Below are positions 1-6,203 of a DNA stretch of 15,611 nucleotides, in pieces. The stretch is taken from the NCBI GenBank assembly GCA_021823875.1, contig JAKAMD010000037.1:1-15611 (forward strand). Reading direction: 5' to 3'. The notes under the pieces are model-generated. The model was not told where the DNA came from. It made no database searches and worked only from the letters and a program-made list of their open reading frames with translations. The stretch comes from Pseudomonadota bacterium. GTDB lineage: Bacteria; Pseudomonadota; Alphaproteobacteria; Rhizobiales; Xanthobacteraceae. How positions within the stretch are numbered: the first letter of the stretch is position 1; each line of letters opens with the position of its first letter. A program made the translations under genes and the position numbers.

Positions 1-114
1 CTTCATGTCGTCGAGGCTCGCGAGGACGATGTGAAGCGTTTCCGCGGGCGAAAGCCGCCGGGAGACGGGTCGGGCCGCATGATGGGATGCCCGAGAGAGT
101 GCAGATGTAGGCAG
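1..114 (-). CDS. rsfS: Ribosomal silencing factor RsfS, 5' end only (partial)
   Basis: Only the first ~38 codons lie in the window; the gene runs off the left edge. RsfS binds ribosomal protein L14 and blocks joining of the 30S and 50S subunits when nutrients are short. The minus-strand frame reads ...ETLHIVLASLDDMK, which matches the start of the RsfS/Iojap domain (LxLASLDDxKAED), and the position just downstream of nadD is the usual one. From the in-frame stop at 172-174 to the domain there is no ATG, GTG or TTG. The best start is a CTG at 112-114 (LPTSAL...), 9 nt after a strong GGAAAGGA Shine-Dalgarno. The next in-frame ATG (positions 4-6) would remove the first conserved helix. The identification is fairly firm; the CTG start is inferred from the RBS and domain alignment. 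Confidence 0.72.
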   Translation of the reverse strand, partial: MPTSALSRASHHAARPVSRRLSPAETLHIVLASLDDMK

Positions 115-123
115 GGGTTTTTG

Positions 124-131
124 TCCTTTCC
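124..131 (-). promoter_or_regulatory. Ribosome binding site pointing to a CTG start of rsfS
   Basis: On the minus strand GGAAAGGA precedes CTG (112-114) by 9 nt. It is the only good Shine-Dalgarno in the nadD-rsfS gap and decides the choice of start. A 6-bp hairpin (GCCCCG/CGGGGC, 145-165) lies just upstream in the gap and might separate the two messages. Confidence 0.55.
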
Positions 132-221
132 GTTCGTTGCGCCGGCCCCGATCGCGAACCGGGGCACGACCTTAAGATAGCCACTCCCGGTTTATTTTCC
201 ACTGTCCTGCCGGCCAGGCAG

Positions 222-857
222 TCAGGGCATTTCGGGATGCCGCCGCAGCGCCCTGAGTGCCGTGGAAGACAAAGGCGACTTCAGCCCGTGCAGGAAGCTC
301 CAGGCCGGCGGCTTGCGGTCGGCCAGCGCGCCCACGTTGCGCTCGGGGATGCGCGCGTAAGCCAGCGCATGGCCCGCCGGGCCGGCGGCGGCATAGAGGC
401 TCGGCCCCAGCCGGTCGATCACCACGAAGGGCACGCGTTTCGCTATGCCGCGCCATTGCTGCCAGCGATGGAAACTCCGCAAATTGTCCGCGCCCATGAT
501 CCAGACGAAGTGCACCCGCGGACAGCGCGCCATCAACCAATTGACGGTGTCATAAGTGTAGCGCGTGTTGATGACAGCTTCGAGACCGGTTACGTCGATC
601 CGCGGGTGGTGGGTGAGCGCGCGCGCCTGGGCGATGCGCTCGGCCAAAGGCGCGAGATTGCGTGTGTTCTTGAGTGGATTGCCGGGGGTAACGAGCCACC
701 AAACGCGATCGAGCTTGAGCCGCTTGAGCGCGAGCAGGCTGGCGCCGAGGTGAGCCTGGTGTGGCGGATCAAACGTCCCGCCGAACAGCCCGATCCTCAT
801 GCCGGGCGCGTGCGGCGGCAGCATGCGCTCGGGAACTGCGGCAAGCTGTTTGGTCAC
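222..857 (-). CDS. nadD: Nicotinate-nucleotide adenylyltransferase NadD
   Basis: NadD transfers AMP from ATP to nicotinate mononucleotide to make deamido-NAD, the central step of NAD synthesis in the cytosol. The 211-aa product carries the nucleotidyltransferase signature GGTFDPPHQAH at residues 26-36 (with the family GxFxPxH pattern) and a C-terminal SSTALR at 197-202, equivalent to the ISSTxIR motif. Length fits the family. The chosen start is GTG at 855-857, because it overlaps the proA stop codon as GTGA, a typical coupled arrangement. In-frame ATGs at residues 12 and 20 (the latter beginning MRIGLFGG) are alternatives, and the 19-residue extension before the fold is not itself conserved in my judgement. 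It is followed by rsfS on the same strand after about 107 bp. Confidence 0.95.
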   Translation of the reverse strand: MTKQLAAVPERMLPPHAPGMRIGLFGGTFDPPHQAHLGASLLALKRLKLDRVWWLVTPGNPLKNTRNLAPLAERIAQARALTHHPRIDVTGLEAVINTRYTYDTVNWLMARCPRVHFVWIMGADNLRSFHRWQQWRGIAKRVPFVVIDRLGPSLYAAAGPAGHALAYARIPERNVGALADRKPPAWSFLHGLKSPLSSTALRALRRHPEMP

Positions 858-2146
858 GGTCGGATCTGGCCGTTACCGTGGATGCGGTATTTGAAGGTGG
901 TGAGTTGGTCGACGCCCACCGGCCCGCGCGCATGCAGCCGGCCAGTGGCGATTCCGATCTCGGCGCCGAAGCCGAACTCGCCGCCGTCGGCGAACTGGGT
1001 CGAGGCGTTGTGCAGCACGATTGCTGAATCGACCTCGCGCAGGAATTTCTCGGCCGCCGCGGCATCGTCGGTCACGATCGCATCGGTGTGATGCGATCCG
1101 TAACGCTCGATATGCGCGATGGCATCGTCGACGCCGTTCACCAGCTTCACGGCGATGATGGCATCGAGATATTCAGTCGACCAATCTTCTTCGGTCGCTG
1201 GCTTCACGCGCTTGTCGACGCTTTGCGTGTCGCGGTCGCCGCGCACTTCGCAAGGCGCATCGAGCAGCATCTCGACCAGCGGCTTGAGATGCGTCGCGGC
1301 CACAGCACGGTCGACCAGCAGCGTCTCTGCCGCGCCACAAACGCCGGTGCGCCGCATCTTGGCGTTGAGCACGATCTTCTTGGCCATGGCGAGGTCGGCG
1401 GACTTGTCGACATAGACGTGGCAGACGCCTTCCAGATGCGCGAACACCGGCACACGCGCTTCCGCCTGCACGCGTGCTACTAGGCCTTTGCCGCCGCGCG
1501 GCACGATCACGTCGATCGCGCCGTCCAACCCGCCGAGCATCAGCCCTACCGCGTCGCGGTCGCGTGTCGGCACAAGCTGAATCGCGGCTTCCGGCAATCC
1601 CGCTTCGCGCAGACCTTGCGCCAGCGCCGTCACGATCGCGCGGCTCGATCGCAGACTGTCGGAGCCGCCGCGCAGGATGGCCGCATTGCCCGACTTCAGG
1701 CAGAGCACGCCGGCATCGGCGGTCACATTGGGCCGGCTCTCATAGATGATGCCGATGACGCCGAGCGGCACCCGCACCCGCTCGATGGTCATGCCGTTGG
1801 GGCGGGTCCAGGACTCGGTGACGGCGCCGACCGGATCCTTGAGGCCGGCGACCACCTCGATACCGGCCGCCATGGCCTCGACCCGGGCGTCATCGAGGGT
1901 CAGCCGGTCGATGAAGGCGGTGGCGGCTCCCCCGCTCCGCGCCTCGGCCACGTCCTGGGCATTGGCGGCCAGGATGGCTGGCTTCTGGGTCCGGATCGCT
2001 GCCGCCATAGCCTTGAGGGCATTATCTTTTTGACCGGCGGGGGCAAGTGCAAGCACCCGCGCCGCGGCACGGGCGGCCCGGCCGATATCCTTCATGGTCG
2101 CGGCGAGATCGCCGGTCCCTTCAATGCTTTTCAGCGGCGCGGTCAT
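854..2146 (-). CDS. proA: Glutamate-5-semialdehyde dehydrogenase (gamma-glutamyl phosphate reductase) ProA
   Basis: ProA reduces gamma-glutamyl phosphate with NADPH to glutamate-5-semialdehyde, the second step of proline synthesis. The 430-aa protein is of normal family length. Visible features are the YESRPNVT segment at 135-142, the glycine-rich KSGNAAILRGG segment at 151-161, and the catalytic cysteine C270 in TGVCGAAETLLV. The C-terminal GPVGVDQLTTFKY block is also typical. The ATG start at 2144-2146 precedes a plausible N-terminus with no better upstream choice. Its partner proB is on the same strand about 740 bp upstream, but a plus-strand gene and a terminator lie between them, so proB and proA are probably separate transcripts here. 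nadD overlaps its 3' end by 4 nt and is likely translationally coupled. Confidence 0.96.
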   Translation of the reverse strand: MTAPLKSIEGTGDLAATMKDIGRAARAAARVLALAPAGQKDNALKAMAAAIRTQKPAILAANAQDVAEARSGGAATAFIDRLTLDDARVEAMAAGIEVVAGLKDPVGAVTESWTRPNGMTIERVRVPLGVIGIIYESRPNVTADAGVLCLKSGNAAILRGGSDSLRSSRAIVTALAQGLREAGLPEAAIQLVPTRDRDAVGLMLGGLDGAIDVIVPRGGKGLVARVQAEARVPVFAHLEGVCHVYVDKSADLAMAKKIVLNAKMRRTGVCGAAETLLVDRAVAATHLKPLVEMLLDAPCEVRGDRDTQSVDKRVKPATEEDWSTEYLDAIIAVKLVNGVDDAIAHIERYGSHHTDAIVTDDAAAAEKFLREVDSAIVLHNASTQFADGGEFGFGAEIGIATGRLHARGPVGVDQLTTFKYRIHGNGQIRP

Positions 2147-2257
2147 CTGCGTAAAAGGCCCGTCAACGCCCCGGCTCGGCGGGTTGTCCTATCACGTCGC
2201 GGTTTCCCGCGCGAGATAGGCCTCTTACCCCTAAATTGCAGGGTTTTCTGGGGATAG

Positions 2258-2266
2258 TGTGGATAA
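2258..2266. promoter_or_regulatory. Perfect DnaA-box sequence in the proA/small-gene intergenic region
   Basis: TGTGGATAA (TTATCCACA on the other strand) matches the strict 9-bp DnaA box. It sits in the 195-bp divergent gap between proA and the 69-aa gene, within a stretch reading GGGGATAGTGTGGATAACC. Only one perfect copy is seen, so this is not an origin. DnaA binding to the divergent promoters is possible, as is chance. Confidence 0.35.
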
Positions 2267-2341
2267 CCTGCGGAAAGCCACAAACCGAACAATCAGGTTA
2301 CAAGTTGCCCTGACAGCCTAAGTCCATTCTAGGAGGCTGTT

Positions 2342-2551
2342 ATGGCGTATCGTTCGAGTGGGCTTCCCAGCCGCTTTCCGGTGGGCACCAAGTTCGTCAT
2401 CGAAGGCCGGCCCGGCCGCGAAGGCAAGATGCAGGTGTCGAAGCGTTACATCGAGTTCCCCGACGGTAGCTTCATCCGGTTGCCGGTGCATCCGCTGACC
2501 GAGAAATCCAGGGCGCGCCGTCCGGGCCGCTCGCGCTCCCCGCGGCGCTGA
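2342..2551 (+). CDS. Small basic protein of unknown function (69 aa)
   Basis: I do not recognise a named family. The gene is supported by a near-perfect AGGAGG at 2331-2336, 5 nt before the ATG, and by protein-like composition. There is a globular-looking half (residues 1-50, with GLPSRFPVGTKFVIEG, then a YIEFPDGSFIRLPV segment suggesting a small beta-barrel), followed by an Arg/Ser/Pro-rich basic tail (residues 54-69). There are no Cys residues, membrane segments or signal peptide, so it should be cytosolic; the basic tail would suit nucleic acid or ribosome contact, which is inference. It is transcribed away from proA and toward the 3' end of proB, and so splits the usual proB-proA pair. 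Short conserved proteins of this style occur in Rhizobiales, but I cannot confirm homologues. Confidence 0.75.
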   Translation: MAYRSSGLPSRFPVGTKFVIEGRPGREGKMQVSKRYIEFPDGSFIRLPVHPLTEKSRARRPGRSRSPRR

Positions 2552-2889
2552 GAGGCTGAGATTCTGGTTTAATGCCTGGGCCGCTGACCCGGTCTGGCGT
2601 ACCCCTGACATTGCGGAACTCGGTCAATGACCGAGGCGCATCGGCCTAAAATCGCGCAAATCCGACAACGCTGAAAGAAAAAGGGGGCCCCGGAGGGGCC
2701 CCTTGGGGGATAGTCGTCTCTGGCGACGAAACGCCATCGACTGCTGCCGCAACTGAGCAACCGGGGTGGGGTGCAGGAAGAATGCGGGTCCCGGACGCCA
2801 GGGCTTTATGGGTCGAAGTGGACACCTACCTGGGCGCACAAACAATTTGGCAGATTGTCACGTGAGCCATTTGGTCGCGCTTGCGCGGG
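2552..2889. other. Gene-free region between the 69-aa gene and proB
   Basis: No convincing coding sequence in 338 bp. It holds a minus-strand intrinsic terminator (2674-2704), preceded on that strand by a second stem-loop (2713-2741: TGGCG/CGCCA with loop ACGAAA and an outer GTC/GAC). There are also a near-palindrome of 17 bp at 2842-2858 (ACAAT...ATTGT, 7 of 8 pairs) and an abutting perfect TCACGTGA at 2858-2865, just past the proB stop. It could be the long 3' UTR of proB or contain a small RNA on the minus strand. Confidence 0.5.
2674..2704 (-). terminator. Rho-independent terminator (minus strand) downstream of proB
   Basis: On the minus strand a very GC-rich stem, AAGGGGCCCC paired with GGGG(C)CCCCTT and one bulged base, with a 3-nt loop, is followed directly by TTTTTCTTT. 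This is a textbook intrinsic terminator. It lies about 185 nt after the proB stop, so it ends either the proB transcript or a small RNA initiated between 2705 and 2890. There is no U-tract in the plus direction. Confidence 0.8.
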
Positions 2890-4017
2890 TCATCCCCCGC
2901 CCAGCACCAGATCGTCGCGATGGATCATCTCGGTACGTCCGGTGAAGCCGAGGATGCTTTGGACATCGGCCGAAGAGCGGCCTTTGATCTTGTCGGCGTC
3001 GGCGGCGTCATAGGCGATCAAGCCGCGGCCGACCTCGGCGCCGTCGGGCCCCCGCACCACCACGGCATCGCCGCGCTCGAACGTGCCCTCGACCTTGATC
3101 ACGCCCGCCGGCAGCAGGCTCTTGTTGCCGCGCAGCGCCTTGACCGCGCCGGCATCGATCGTGAGCGCGCCGCGCGGCTCGAGCGAGCCCGCGATCCATT
3201 TCTTGCGCGCGGTCACCGGATTGGCCGGCGTGAGGAACCAGGTGCAGGGCGCGCCATCGATGATCCGCTGCAGCGGATGCGGTACATGACCGGACGCGAT
3301 CACCATATGCGTGCCGGCGCTGGTGGCGATCTTACCAGCCTCGATCTTGGTGCGCATACCGCCGCGCGCTAGTTCGGAATTCGATGCACCAGCCATGGCT
3401 TCGATGTCCGGCGTAATGCGCTGTACCAGCGGCACCAGCTTGGCATCACGTCCGGCGCCCGGCGGCTTGTCGTAAAGTCCATCGACATCAGACAAGAGCA
3501 CCAGCAGATCAGCGCTCATCATGGTGGCGACGCGCGCGGCCAGGCGATCATTGTCGCCGTAGCGGATTTCGGTGGTGGCGGTGGTGTCGTTCTCGTTGAT
3601 CACCGGCACGCTGCGCCATTCCAACAGCTTGGCGATGGTGGAGCGGGCGTTGAGATAGCGGCGGCGTTGTTCGGTGTCGCCGAGGGTGACCAACACCTGA
3701 CCCGCGGTCATGTTTTGCGCGCCCAGGCTCTCCGACCAGGAGCGCGCCAGCACGATCTGCCCGACCGCGGCGGCGGCCTGGCTGTCCTCGAGCTTGAGCG
3801 CTCCCGCCGGCAATTTCAGCACCGAGCGACCGAGCGCGATGGCCCCCGACGATACCACCAGCACGTCACGCGGACCCTTGTGCAGGGCGGCGATATCGGC
3901 GGTGAGCGAATCGAGCCAGGCGCGCTTCAGCCCGCCGGCGGCGGCATCCACCAGCAGGGAGGAGCCGACCTTGACGACGATGCGGCGGAAATCCTTGAGC
4001 GACGGCATTTTCGACAT
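2890..4017 (-). CDS. proB: Glutamate 5-kinase ProB
   Basis: ProB phosphorylates glutamate to gamma-glutamyl phosphate, the first and normally proline-inhibited step of proline synthesis. The 375-aa product has the amino acid kinase domain (VVKVGSS at 14-20, VSSGAIALG at 55-63, NENDT at 141-145, GDNDRLAARVA at 154-164, SDVDGLY at 176-182, GGMRTKIEAG at 219-228). A C-terminal PUA domain follows (about residues 283-365), as in E. coli ProB (367 aa). The ATG at 4015-4017 (MSKMPSLKDF) is preferred. The open frame extends upstream only to a TTG at 4083 and adds residues outside the fold, and a second ATG lies three codons inside. No strong Shine-Dalgarno is visible. obgE, its usual neighbour, lies 2.2 kb away, with frmA and the Cys-repeat gene inserted between. 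Confidence 0.95.
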   Translation of the reverse strand: MSKMPSLKDFRRIVVKVGSSLLVDAAAGGLKRAWLDSLTADIAALHKGPRDVLVVSSGAIALGRSVLKLPAGALKLEDSQAAAAVGQIVLARSWSESLGAQNMTAGQVLVTLGDTEQRRRYLNARSTIAKLLEWRSVPVINENDTTATTEIRYGDNDRLAARVATMMSADLLVLLSDVDGLYDKPPGAGRDAKLVPLVQRITPDIEAMAGASNSELARGGMRTKIEAGKIATSAGTHMVIASGHVPHPLQRIIDGAPCTWFLTPANPVTARKKWIAGSLEPRGALTIDAGAVKALRGNKSLLPAGVIKVEGTFERGDAVVVRGPDGAEVGRGLIAYDAADADKIKGRSSADVQSILGFTGRTEMIHRDDLVLGGG

Positions 4018-4093
4018 AGATTCAGCAGAATGGCAGAGCGGCCGTGTGGGCCGAAGGGACGTGGCGTCGTGTCTCGCCGCCAAGATGCCCCTT

Positions 4094-4108
4094 CAAACGG
4101 CCCGTTTG
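4094..4108. promoter_or_regulatory. Perfect 15-bp palindrome, possible operator
   Basis: CAAACGG-C-CCGTTTG is a perfect inverted repeat with 7-bp arms and a single central base. It lies in the divergent gap between proB (77 bp upstream of its ATG) and the Cys-repeat gene. The size and symmetry suit a dimeric regulator. No U-tract flanks it, so it is unlikely to be a terminator. The regulator is unknown. Confidence 0.35.
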
Positions 4109-4157
4109 GCGTGCCACCCTCTCCCATAAGGGACGGCGCTTTGCAATCGCGGGCGGC

Positions 4158-4228
4158 AAGACCGCGCGCGGGAACCCGGCCTGGGACGGAACGGTCCGCA
4201 ATTCAGGCCGTTGCCCGCCCGCGGTCTT
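4158..4228. other. 71-nt imperfect palindrome upstream of the Cys-repeat gene
   Basis: The outer arms 4158-4172 and 4214-4228 are complementary at 14 of 15 positions (AAGACCGCG... paired with ...CGCGGTCTT). Inside them 4177-4183 (CGGCCTG) pairs with 4204-4210 (CAGGCCG), and at the tip GGAC (4184-4187) pairs with GTCC (4194-4197). Together they make one long stem with small internal loops. The structure ends 17 nt before the ATG at 4246, so in a plus-strand transcript it would sit in the 5' UTR close to the start. It has no terminator tract on either strand. Confidence 0.55.
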
Positions 4229-4245
4229 CAAACCGGGACCAAGAC

Positions 4246-4908
4246 ATGTCGCTGTTACTGTATCTCGCGGTACTGCTGATCTCGGTTTCGAGCGTGGTGT
4301 TCGGGCTCGGCTGGGTCGCCGCGCCGGAACCGCAGTACAAGGCGCCCCCGGTGCACGTGGCAGTCCCGGCTTCCGCGTCGGCGCCCAAAGCCGACGCGCA
4401 CCTGAGCCCGATTCAACCGACCGTTTCCGCCCCCCAGCCAGCGGCTTCCGCCCCGCCGGCCGTGGTGTCCGCATCGCCGCCGGCCGCGCCGGCTGCACCC
4501 GTCCGATCGGCCGTGACGTCGGCGCCGCCACCGGCGCCTGCCGCGCCGATTGCCGCAACGCCCGGTCCCGATCAGGCGACAGCAGCCGCGGTGGTCGCGC
4601 CGCTACCTCCTCCGGCGCCGCCAGCCTGCGACGTTCAGGCCTGCGCGGCGGCCTATCGTTCTTTCAACGCCGCGGATTGCACCTATCAGCCTTTCGACGG
4701 TCCGCGCCGCCTTTGCACCAAGGGCACGCCGCCGGCGAAGCCCGCAGGGAGCGCCGCGCTGCCGGGCGTCGATACGCGAGCGGGGGCCGCACAGGCGCAG
4801 GTGCCGGCGTGTCATGTAGCGGCCTGTGAGGCGGCCTACCGGACCTTCGATCCGGCCGACTGCACCTATCAGCCGAGCGACGGGCCGCGGCGACTTTGCA
4901 CCAAGTGA
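4246..4908 (+). CDS. Exported or anchored Pro/Ala-rich protein with two C-terminal Cys-rich (BA14K-like) repeats
   Basis: The 220-aa protein starts with a hydrophobic segment (residues 1-26) that reads as a signal peptide or membrane anchor; VAA at 24-26 could be a cleavage site. Residues 33-126 are a low-complexity Pro/Ala/Ser linker. Two 33-residue repeats follow (127-159 and 188-220), 26 of 33 positions identical. Each has four cysteines (C128, C133, C145, C157 and C189, C194, C206, C218) and the core DCTYQP-x-DGPRRLCTK. The second repeat ends the protein exactly. The YR-x-F...TY...DG-x-RR-x-C pattern resembles BA14K-like domains of Rhizobiales, but the match is from memory and partial. 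Even cysteine numbers suggest disulfides in the periplasm or at the surface. Its stop is 7 bp from the convergent frmA stop. The start has only a weak GGGACC ribosome site. Function unknown. Confidence 0.8.
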   Translation: MSLLLYLAVLLISVSSVVFGLGWVAAPEPQYKAPPVHVAVPASASAPKADAHLSPIQPTVSAPQPAASAPPAVVSASPPAAPAAPVRSAVTSAPPPAPAAPIAATPGPDQATAAAVVAPLPPPAPPACDVQACAAAYRSFNAADCTYQPFDGPRRLCTKGTPPAKPAGSAALPGVDTRAGAAQAQVPACHVAACEAAYRTFDPADCTYQPSDGPRRLCTK

Positions 4909-4915
4909 GCGGCGC

Positions 4916-6028
4916 TCAATAGACCACCACGCTGCGGATGGACTTGCCTTCGTGCATCAGCTCGAAGGCATGGTTGATCTCGTCGAGCGGCATGGTGTGG
5001 GTGATCAGATCGTCGATATTGATCTTGCCCTCCATGTACCAGTCGACGATTTTGGGCACATCGGTGCGCCCGCGCGCGCCGCCGAAGGCGGTGCCGCGCC
5101 AGACCCGGCCGGTGACGAGCTGGAACGGGCGCGTTGCAATCTCCTGGCCCGAACCGGCGACGCCGATGATGATCGACTCGCCCCAGCCGCGATGGCAGCA
5201 TTCCAGCGCTTGCCGCATGGTGTGCACATTGCCGATGCATTCGAACGAGAAGTCGGCGCCGCCGCCGGTGAGATCGACAATGGCCTGCACCACCTTGTCG
5301 CGGCCGACTTCATCGGGGTTGATGAAATGCGTCAGGCCGAATTTCTCGGCCATGGCGCGCTTTTGCGGATTGAGGTCGATGCCGATGATCTTGTCGGCGC
5401 CCACCATCTTGGCGCCTTGGATCACATTGAGCCCGATGCCGCCCAATCCGAACACCGCGACATTGGCGCCCGGCCACACTTTCGCGGTGTAGATCACCGC
5501 GCCGATGCCGGTGGTGACGCCGCAGCCGATGTAGCAGATCTTGTCGAAGGGGGCGTCCTCGCGCACTTTCGCCACCGCGATCTCCGGCAGCACCGTGAAA
5601 TTGGCGAAGGTCGAGCAGCCCATGTAGTGGAACACGGGATCGCCGTCGCACCTGAATCGCGATGTGCCGTCCGGCATCAGGCCCTTGCCCTGCGTCGCGC
5701 GGATCGCCGTGCACAGGTTGGAGCGGCGCGACAGACAGGTTTTGCACTGCCGGCATTCCGGCGTGTAGAGCGGGATGACGTGGTCGCCCACTTTCACGCT
5801 GGTGACGCCCGCGCCCACTTCGCGCACGATGCCGGCGCCTTCGTGGCCGAGAATCGCGGGGAAAATGCCTTCCGGATCGGCGCCCGACAGCGTGAAAGCG
5901 TCGGTGTGGCAGATGCCGGTGGCCATCACTTCGACCAGCACCTCGCCGGCTTTCGGGCCTTCGATGTCGATGGTCTCGATGGTGAGCGGCTCTCCAGCCT
6001 TCCAGGCCACCGCGGCGCGGGTCTTCAT
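4916..6028 (-). CDS. frmA: S-(hydroxymethyl)glutathione dehydrogenase / class III alcohol dehydrogenase
   Basis: This enzyme oxidises S-hydroxymethylglutathione, the adduct of formaldehyde and glutathione, with NAD+ and so detoxifies formaldehyde; class III enzymes also reduce S-nitrosoglutathione. The 370-aa length fits exactly. Catalytic zinc ligands are C40, H62 (GHEGAG) and C169 (IGCGVTTG). The structural zinc site is C92, C95, C98 and C106. The NAD-binding loop is GLGGIG at 194-199, with D218 at the end of the next strand. The ATG at 6026-6028 is chosen because GGGAGGAG lies 8 nt upstream; the longer open frame runs through the palindromic repeat and is not coding. It follows obgE on the same strand across a 175-bp gap filled by that repeat. 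The usual esterase partner (frmB/fghA) and formaldehyde regulator are not in the window. Confidence 0.95.
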   Translation of the reverse strand: MKTRAAVAWKAGEPLTIETIDIEGPKAGEVLVEVMATGICHTDAFTLSGADPEGIFPAILGHEGAGIVREVGAGVTSVKVGDHVIPLYTPECRQCKTCLSRRSNLCTAIRATQGKGLMPDGTSRFRCDGDPVFHYMGCSTFANFTVLPEIAVAKVREDAPFDKICYIGCGVTTGIGAVIYTAKVWPGANVAVFGLGGIGLNVIQGAKMVGADKIIGIDLNPQKRAMAEKFGLTHFINPDEVGRDKVVQAIVDLTGGGADFSFECIGNVHTMRQALECCHRGWGESIIIGVAGSGQEIATRPFQLVTGRVWRGTAFGGARGRTDVPKIVDWYMEGKINIDDLITHTMPLDEINHAFELMHEGKSIRSVVVY

Positions 6029-6080
6029 GGGCGTGTCTCCTCCCGACTTCTCGGGATTTTTAACAGCGCATATCCGCGCT

Positions 6081-6195
6081 GTCATTCCGGGGCGCGGACG
6101 AAGTCCGCGAACCCGGAATCCAGGGCAGCACGAAAAGCTTTGCGATTTGGCTCTGGATTCCGGGTCCGCGCGCTGCGCGGGCGTCCCGGAATGAC
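6081..6195. repeat. Palindromic intergenic repeat (Rhizobiales type)
   Basis: The outer ends GTCATTCCGG (6081-6090) and CCGGAATGAC (6186-6195) are perfectly complementary. So are the inner blocks ACCCGGAATCCAG (6111-6123) and CTGGATTCCGGGT (6153-6165). Each arm also contains its own small hairpin (GCGGAC-GAA-GTCCGC; CCGCGC-GCT-GCGCGG). This layout, with CATTCCGG ends and GGAATCCAG centres, is typical of repeats dispersed through Bradyrhizobium-like genomes. It lies 8 bp beyond the obgE stop and about 50 bp ahead of frmA, so it may stabilise the obgE mRNA 3' end or uncouple the two genes. Confidence 0.88.
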
Positions 6196-6203
6196 GGAAG
6201 GCG

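Noticed and set aside
2153..2341. Replication origin suggested by the DnaA box
   Set aside because: Only one perfect box is present, there is no AT-rich unwinding region, and no dnaA, hemE or parAB gene is nearby.
2674..2890. 6S RNA or signal recognition particle RNA
   Set aside because: The SRP GGAAGGAAGCAGCC-type core is missing, and neither the long 6S hairpin with central bubble nor its usual neighbours are seen.
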